A stretch of 34,598 nt of DNA from Bacillota bacterium (GTDB lineage Bacteria > Bacillota > Negativicutes > Sporomusales > Sporomusaceae), in the NCBI GenBank assembly GCA_023443285.1, contig JAEZVB010000122.1, forward strand, positions 1-34,598. The letters run 5' to 3'. This document shows positions 29,802 through 34,598 of this stretch, one piece after another; within the stretch, counting starts at the first letter, position 1, and every line of letters starts with the position of its first letter. Position numbers and translations under genes: made by a program. The notes beneath the pieces are model-generated. The model ran no database searches. It was not told where the DNA came from and saw only the letters and a program-made list of their open reading frames with translations.

Positions 29802-31097
29802 CTATTCCGGCAGCAGCGGGAGCGTGTTGGCTCCGTGTGGCATAAGGGTAATGGTGTAGTTTTTGCGACCAAGTTTTTGTTCGGCAATTGCCATGGCTTC
29901 TTCCAGCGAGGTGGCGGGAATTAGACCGGCTTTTTCGATGAACTCCTTGTTTTGCGGGAGTGTGACAATAATATGTGGCACTTTTTTGGCCGCCAGACCA
30001 CTTTTGAGGGCAATAAAACCAGGAACGGTAAAGGATTTGCGCAAGGCAATTTCACGGTCATAGAGTGATTCGTAATTAAACCATCCGCTGAAATCAGGTG
30101 GCTCCATAATATCGCGGCATTCTAATAGAGCAATAATTACACCATCGTCTTTGACGGCCGCAAAAGCATTGTCAGTAGTTTTGGTGGCTTGATAGAGATT
30201 AATATCTTTTGGGAAGCCGCCGGCAGAGGCAATAACCAGATCGGCTTTGGCAGTGATGGGAACACCGAAGATCTCTTTTACTGTTTTACAGCCTTCCAGC
30301 CAAGCAGTGTGCCAGTGGCCGGCAACAAACCGGGCGAATTTTCCTTCTGGCGTAAAAACGGCATTGAAAAGAAAGACGTGCTTGAGCATGGGAACCATTT
30401 CTATCATATCTTCATGCATGAGGTTGCCGTCCAGTTTGCCGGCTTTACTGTTGGGATTAATGCCTTGGCCAACAACTTCATGTAAGCAGAAACTGTGATT
30501 TCCTTGAATGGTGGAGTAACCGGCAACACCTGGCATAACAGCTTTGCGGCCGCCGCCAAAGCCTGCCATAGTGTGATAGACAATACCGCCTGTCAGGATA
30601 ACCTTATCAGCGGCAACAACATGTTTGTTAAGGTAGGTGTCGACCCCATGCGAGGTTTTGCCTATATGAACAAAGTCTTCGGTCGTGGGTGCATAGCTTT
30701 GCACAAGCTGTATCCGGTTGACGGCTTCCTGACCATAGACAGCAATGTTTTCCTGGTCAGTATGTTGTCGGTGCGAACCAAGACTGACAACTAACGTGAT
30801 GTCACTGTCAGCGATACCGGCACCGTTCAGTTCATTTAAAAGTGTAGGCAGAAATTCAGGATAATTAATCCATTTGCGGGTAATATCGCTGGCAATAATA
30901 ACAACCTTATCGCCGGTTTTAACTACTTGTTGCAGAGGCGGAGAGTCAATCGGATTGCGTACTGCCGCTTGTACAGCAGCAGGTACATTGGTAATGGCTT
31001 CGACGTCTTTGCCTTCAACAACATGCAAAACTTGTTCTTCCGGCAGAGTGATTGCGACTTCTTTATCTCCAAACCCAAATACATATTGTTTTTGCAT
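29802..31097 (-). CDS. larA: Lactate racemase family protein LarA
   Basis: LarA interconverts L- and D-lactate with a nickel-pincer nucleotide cofactor. The start I choose, ATG at 31097, gives 431 residues; the earlier ATG touches the GGAGGG ribosome binding site. With this start the family's key residues fall at His109, His175, Lys185 and His201, one place from Lactobacillus plantarum LarA (His108, His174, Lys184, His200). Lys185 in GGGRKAVMPG is the residue that carries the pincer cofactor. The cofactor genes larB, larC and larE are not in this window. Position beside lutABC and lctP supports a lactate role, though LarA homologues can act on other hydroxy acids. A TATAAT box at 31127-31132 may be its promoter. 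Confidence 0.9.
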   Translation of the reverse strand: MQKQYVFGFGDKEVAITLPEEQVLHVVEGKDVEAITNVPAAVQAAVRNPIDSPPLQQVVKTGDKVVIIASDITRKWINYPEFLPTLLNELNGAGIADSDITLVVSLGSHRQHTDQENIAVYGQEAVNRIQLVQSYAPTTEDFVHIGKTSHGVDTYLNKHVVAADKVILTGGIVYHTMAGFGGGRKAVMPGVAGYSTIQGNHSFCLHEVVGQGINPNSKAGKLDGNLMHEDMIEMVPMLKHVFLFNAVFTPEGKFARFVAGHWHTAWLEGCKTVKEIFGVPITAKADLVIASAGGFPKDINLYQATKTTDNAFAAVKDDGVIIALLECRDIMEPPDFSGWFNYESLYDREIALRKSFTVPGFIALKSGLAAKKVPHIIVTLPQNKEFIEKAGLIPATSLEEAMAIAEQKLGRKNYTITLMPHGANTLPLLPE

Positions 31098-31126
31098 TTT
31101 CATCCCTCCAACTACGTATATACTAG

Positions 31127-31132
31127 ATTATA
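31127..31132 (-). promoter_or_regulatory. TATAAT box upstream of larA
   Basis: On the minus strand GAATATAATC presents a perfect -10 box 30 bases before the larA start. No good -35 box is found 16-18 bases upstream, so activation or an extended element may be needed. The gap 31098-31347 between larA and the divergent exporter contains nothing else recognised. Confidence 0.4.
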
Positions 31133-31347
31133 TTCTATATTTCCTACTACAGCGAGAGTATTTATCCGGAAGCGGTGTTTAGCCAAAGGTTGCGATTGCA
31201 GGGTATTGAAGAACAGCAGTTCCTCACTGTATGGGTAAAGCTGGACGATTACTGGGTTTGGTGGTAATATAGTAATATTAAGCCTGTTTTGCCGTAAGGT
31301 CTAGGAAGTGGATTGGGTTCGTATACATAAAAGGAGTTTGATTGCCA

Positions 31348-32259
31348 ATGAGTGTGCTAAAATCGAATTTGCTGCTTTTGCTCGCAGCTGCTATCTGGGG
31401 TTTTGCCTTTGTGGCGCAGCGGGTAGGCATGGATTATATGGGGCCATTTACTTTTAATGGAATTAGATTTGTTCTAGGCAGCATGTCACTGTTGCCGCTG
31501 ATTTTTTACTTTCGTAGTAGGCAGCAACCTAGCGCCACCAGGGCGACAGGGGCGCTTCTGCCCGGGATGTTAGCTGGGTTAATTCTGTTCGCCGGTGCTT
31601 CTTTGCAACAAATTGGCCTCTTATATACAACTGCCGGAAAAGCCGCTTTTGTAACCTGTTTATATATTGTACTTGTGCCGATTTTTGGGATATTTCTGAA
31701 GCAGCGTACCGGTATAAGCACATGGCTTAGCTCGGTGTTGGCGCTGGTGGGCTTATATTTGTTATGTGTCAAAGAAAGCTTTTTTATTTCTTATGGTGAT
31801 TTGCTGCAACTCATCGGGGCTATATTCTGGACAGTACATATCTTGCTAATTGATCATTTTGCCGAACGTGTGGATGTGCTGAAATTATCCTGCTTTCAGT
31901 TTATGACCTGCGGGATACTAAGTCTGGTTATGGCGTTATGGCAGGAAACAATAACGATTGCCGGGCTTGCCGGTGGAATTGTGCCGATTCTGTATGGCAG
32001 TTTTTGTTCAGTAGGAATTGCCTACACCCTGCAGGTAGTCGGCCAAAAATATTCACCCCCTGCCCAAGCGGCTATCATTCTCAGTATGGAGACTGTATTT
32101 GCCACCATTGGCGGCTTTTTGCTGCTGGATGAGCGACTGGGTTTTCAAGAATTGGTCGGTTGCGCTCTGATGCTGTCAGGCATGCTATTAACTCAACTGC
32201 AGAGTATTCAGCCTGCGGTTAGCGGAGAACTTGTGGAGCAATCCGAAGGTAAAAGCTAG
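31348..32259 (+). CDS. DMT-superfamily EamA transporter
   Basis: This is a membrane protein of about 303 residues with ten predicted helices in two EamA repeats, the layout of drug/metabolite exporters such as EamA, RhaT and YdcZ-type carriers. The start begins LLLLLAAAIWGFAFVAQRVG, and the second repeat ends with SMETVFATIGGFLLLDERLG, the usual EamA signature. AAAAGGAG precedes two candidate starts, TTG at 31342 and ATG at 31348; I take the ATG. The substrate is unknown, and amino acids or other metabolites are typical. It is followed 31 bases later by an AraC regulator and then another EamA gene, suggesting a regulated export module. Divergent larA lies upstream. Confidence 0.88.
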   Translation: MSVLKSNLLLLLAAAIWGFAFVAQRVGMDYMGPFTFNGIRFVLGSMSLLPLIFYFRSRQQPSATRATGALLPGMLAGLILFAGASLQQIGLLYTTAGKAAFVTCLYIVLVPIFGIFLKQRTGISTWLSSVLALVGLYLLCVKESFFISYGDLLQLIGAIFWTVHILLIDHFAERVDVLKLSCFQFMTCGILSLVMALWQETITIAGLAGGIVPILYGSFCSVGIAYTLQVVGQKYSPPAQAAIILSMETVFATIGGFLLLDERLGFQELVGCALMLSGMLLTQLQSIQPAVSGELVEQSEGKS

Positions 32260-32290
32260 CTGTTTGGTCAACTTGCAAGGGGGGATTGCG

Positions 32291-33094
32291 ATGACTGGAG
32301 TTCAATTTTACCGGGATGTTGATTTACCATTTTTTGAATTAAAGATATGTGATGCCAATCGCCTCTGCTATAAGAAACATTCCCATGAAGAATATTCCTT
32401 AGGGGTAATCGATGCAGGCAACAGTTCGTTTTGGTATGCAGGAAAAACCATTGGGGTTGATCCGCAAACCATTATACTTATTCCGCCAGGGCTGGTTCAT
32501 TCCTGCAATCCGCAGCCGCAGGCTCAGTGGAAGTATAAAATGCTATTTATCGAAGTTGGCTGGATGCAGCGCTTCCTTGAAACCCGGGGGATACCTGCCT
32601 TTTGTCAGCCAGTTGTCAGCAATAGGGTCAAGGCCAACTCCTGCAGGTCACTTGATAGAATGCTTGCGAGCCTGACCTATCCGGCAAGCCCGCTGGAAAA
32701 GGAGGCCGGTGTGATGGCCTTTTTTGAGCAAGCAATGCAGGGGATGGGAAAGGTTGGCAAGGCGATTAAGGCAAAAGAACGGCCTAAGCTGACAGTAATA
32801 AAACAATATATTCATGCTAATTATCAACGGAAAATTACCCTTGAGGAGTTAGAACAAGTATCGGGTCTGAATAAATTTACTATTATTCGCTCGTTTAACG
32901 AAGAATTCAATATACCGCCCCATTTGTATCAAACCTTGCTTAGGATTAACTCTGCTAAGAAAATGCTGCGTCAACACCGGCAGATTATTGAGGTGGCGTA
33001 TGAAACCGGTTTCTATGATCAGAGCCATTTTCATAAGGTATTCAAAGGCCATACCGGTGTGACCCCTGAAAAATATCAAAGCTGTGGGGAGTAG
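32291..33094 (+). CDS. AraC-family transcriptional regulator with cupin domain
   Basis: The ATG at 32291, behind AGGGGGG, gives 267 residues. The N-terminal AraC-binding cupin (about residues 5-130) carries KKHSHEEYSLGVI, typical of a small-molecule-binding sensor, and a LIPPGLVHSC segment. The C-terminal double helix-turn-helix (about 165-265) shows KITLEELEQVSGLNKFTIIR, then AYETGFYDQSHFHKVFKGHTG and the closing GVTPEKYQ. Regulators of this subtype commonly control neighbouring LysE or EamA exporters in response to an amino acid. It stands between two EamA genes on the same strand, with 31 bases before and 85 after, so both are candidate targets. The effector is not evident. Confidence 0.9.
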   Translation: MTGVQFYRDVDLPFFELKICDANRLCYKKHSHEEYSLGVIDAGNSSFWYAGKTIGVDPQTIILIPPGLVHSCNPQPQAQWKYKMLFIEVGWMQRFLETRGIPAFCQPVVSNRVKANSCRSLDRMLASLTYPASPLEKEAGVMAFFEQAMQGMGKVGKAIKAKERPKLTVIKQYIHANYQRKITLEELEQVSGLNKFTIIRSFNEEFNIPPHLYQTLLRINSAKKMLRQHRQIIEVAYETGFYDQSHFHKVFKGHTGVTPEKYQSCGE

Positions 33095-33179
33095 GCAGCA
33101 GTTGTCAGCATCAATTTTTTACAATACACCCGCTGCGCTTGTGGATATGATAGAAAAAAAAGAACGGGAGGGTGTTATT

Positions 33180-34136
33180 ATGAAAAAAAAGATGGTAGAG
33201 GCGCAGGTGGCCTTGGGGCTGGATAAAAAATACATTATTGCGAATATCCTGATGCTGGTGACAATCCTATTCTGGGGAGTGTCTTATGTAAGCATAAAAA
33301 TTACGGTAAGCGAAGTGCCGCCTGTGACGACAGCGGCCATTCGTTTTGTCATTGCCTCATTATTGCTGTGGGTACTGCTCAAGCGGGTTGAACCTGGAGC
33401 TAAGCTAGCCAGGGCTGATATTTTTCCCATGACATTAGCCGGTTGTTTAGGGATTACACTGTATTTCTATTTTGAAAATATCGGGGTAAAGCTGACAACA
33501 GCGGCCAATGCCTCACTTATTGTGACAATAATTCCAATTCTGGCCATTGGCTTAGATATATTATTTTTTGGCGCAAAGGTTTCGGCGCTTAAGCTGGTAG
33601 CAATCGTGATTGCTATTATTGGCACCTATTTTTCAGTGACCGCCAATGGCCAACTAGATATGAATTCTGCCAACTTTGTGGGCAATCTGTTTGTGGTGGG
33701 AGCTATGTTGTCTTGGACCTTTTACACACTTGTCAGTAAATCACTGCAGAGAAAATACTCGGGAATGTGCATGACCACCTATCAAACAGTAATTGGCACA
33801 TTGTTTCTTTTGCCATTAGCCTGTACAGAACATAATGAATGGCAGGCGCTTTCGCTAAATGCATGGGGACATATCTTATTTTTGTCAGTGTGCTGTTCAG
33901 TACTTGCTTATTTGTTTTATATGTATGTGCTAAAGCAACTTGACGTTGCTATTACCACATTATATCTTAATTTGGTTCCGGTTGTCGGTGTTATTAGCGG
34001 CTATTTTATCTTGGGAGAAAGTGTATTGCCCATCCAGATCGCCGGAGGAGCGATAACATTAGTGGCCATTATTATTATGAACTTAGAGCGTGCCAAACAG
34101 GAAAAGGTTGGCGAAAATGCTGTGGAAGGGGTATAA
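33180..34136 (+). CDS. Second DMT-superfamily EamA transporter
   Basis: This is another EamA-type membrane carrier, 318 residues with about ten helices. I use the ATG at 33180 with CGGGAGGG upstream; an in-frame start 96 bases earlier would overlap the AraC gene. The first repeat has TILFWGVSYVSIKITVSEVP and AIRFVIASLLLW; the second ends with TTLYLNLVPVVGVISGYFIL and GESVLPIQIAGG. A short charged N-terminus precedes the first helix. It is only distantly similar to the EamA gene at 31348, so it is not a recent duplicate. The next gene starts two bases after its stop, so the exporter and the M20 hydrolase are likely co-transcribed. Confidence 0.9.
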   Translation: MKKKMVEAQVALGLDKKYIIANILMLVTILFWGVSYVSIKITVSEVPPVTTAAIRFVIASLLLWVLLKRVEPGAKLARADIFPMTLAGCLGITLYFYFENIGVKLTTAANASLIVTIIPILAIGLDILFFGAKVSALKLVAIVIAIIGTYFSVTANGQLDMNSANFVGNLFVVGAMLSWTFYTLVSKSLQRKYSGMCMTTYQTVIGTLFLLPLACTEHNEWQALSLNAWGHILFLSVCCSVLAYLFYMYVLKQLDVAITTLYLNLVPVVGVISGYFILGESVLPIQIAGGAITLVAIIIMNLERAKQEKVGENAVEGV

Positions 34137-34138
34137 AT

Positions 34139-34598
34139 ATGGTTTGCAGTAACCGCATGCAGGAAAATTTCCGAAAGTTTGGCACCATTGGCGCTGAGCC
34201 TGATGGTGGCATTATGCGCTTGGCCTTCAGTGATAGTGACTGGCAAGCGAGGGGTTTTATTATTGAACTTATGAAACAATCAGGACTTGTTGTCCGGGAG
34301 GATGCATTCGGAAATGTTATTGGCCGGCGCGAAGGGGCTAGCCCTGTCGCGCCGGTAGTTATGCTAGGCTCACATATTGACAGTGTACCTAATGGTGGAA
34401 ATTTTGACGGCGTGGTGGGTGTGCTGGCTGCCATCGAAGTAGTTGCATGTCTACACGATGCTGGGACACAGACCCAGCATCCTATTGAGGTTGTAGTATT
34501 TATGGCCGAAGAGTCCAGCCGTTTTGGTATGGCTACTTTAGGTAGTAAGGCTTTTTGTGGGAAATTGCTGTCGTCTCAGTTGGAGCAGCTTAAGGATA
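34139..34598 (+). CDS. M20-family Zn hydrolase (carbamoylase/hydantoinase type), 3' end missing
   Basis: Only the first 153 codons are inside the window; the reading frame is open to the right edge. The protein starts MVCSNRMQENFRKFGTIG, with GGAAGGGG before the ATG. Two metal-site blocks of the M20 amidohydrolase group are present: GSHIDSVPNGGNFDG (His and Asp ligands) and FMAEESSRFG with the catalytic Glu-Glu. This combination belongs to N-carbamoyl-L-amino acid hydrolases, allantoate amidohydrolases and ureidoglycolate hydrolases. Releasing an amino acid from a carbamoyl or amide form next to an EamA exporter is a plausible pairing, but the substrate cannot be named. It starts two bases after the upstream exporter and is likely in the same operon. 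Confidence 0.88.
   Translation, partial: MVCSNRMQENFRKFGTIGAEPDGGIMRLAFSDSDWQARGFIIELMKQSGLVVREDAFGNVIGRREGASPVAPVVMLGSHIDSVPNGGNFDGVVGVLAAIEVVACLHDAGTQTQHPIEVVVFMAEESSRFGMATLGSKAFCGKLLSSQLEQLKD

Noticed and set aside
1..34598. CRISPR array, tRNA, rRNA, insertion sequence, prophage or toxin-antitoxin system
   Set aside because: No regularly spaced repeats, cloverleaf-like segments, transposase or integrase motifs, or toxin-antitoxin-like gene pairs were found by reading. The XRE gene next to the kinase does not form a toxin-antitoxin pair.

Overview
This 34.6-kb stretch looks like the chromosome of an anaerobic, endospore-forming Firmicute with a Gram-negative-type lifestyle, most likely a Negativicute of the Sporomusa/Pelosinus kind. 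That placement is an inference from gene content: a membrane-anchor-free (type E) fumarate reductase, rubrerythrin, a lactate-oxidation cluster, a SPOCS/DUF3794 spore-type protein, a uroporphyrinogen-decarboxylase-like protein and strong AGGAGG ribosome binding sites. No rRNA, tRNA, CRISPR array, insertion sequence, prophage or integrase was seen. Base composition looks even, and most transcription units end in recognisable intrinsic terminators.

Layout. 1-1000: two very small, hydrophilic, Asn-rich proteins and an 80-residue Cys-containing protein, all on the minus strand. 1058-4101: pyridoxal-phosphate synthase pdxS-pdxT, divergent from its MocR-type regulator pdxR, with a repeated operator. 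4147-8898: a secreted metallophosphatase, a CarD-like transcription factor, a UroD-family protein and an MFS anion transporter with a near-consensus promoter. 9001-12529: a tightly coupled three-gene fumarate reductase operon (flavoprotein, iron-sulfur protein, CCG-domain protein). 12774-17285: a SPOCS protein with a striking Asp/Cys/His then Lys/Cys/His insert, a PAS plus degenerate-GGDEF protein, and a LytS/LytR-type two-component pair. 17347-18813: a DASS-family dicarboxylate transporter convergent with that pair. 19208-20453: an XRE repressor divergent from a sensorless histidine kinase, with two matching inverted repeats between them. 20551-24910: metallo-beta-lactamase-fold hydrolase, glyoxalase-like protein, rubrerythrin and a dCache chemoreceptor behind a long AT-rich leader. 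24994-31097: a lactate island (lactate permease, lutABC, lactate racemase larA). 31348-34598: DMT exporter, AraC regulator, second DMT exporter and the start of an M20 carbamoylase/amidohydrolase that runs off the window.

How it fits together. Lactate would enter through the permease, be interconverted between isomers by LarA and oxidised to pyruvate by LutABC. Fumarate reductase gives an electron-accepting route, and the DASS transporter could supply C4-dicarboxylates for it. The LytSR pair, the chemoreceptor and the transporters fit an organism that senses and forages for small organic acids. Rubrerythrin points to anaerobic oxidative-stress defence.

The items most worth a second look are the tandem tiny genes near the left end, the SPOCS protein with its charged Cys-rich insert, the GGDEF protein that has lost its catalytic motif but kept a correctly spaced c-di-GMP inhibitory site, the paired operators at pdxR and at the XRE/kinase locus, and the flavoprotein that lacks the usual FAD-linking histidine. 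I did not find a clearly new multi-gene defence or biosynthetic system.
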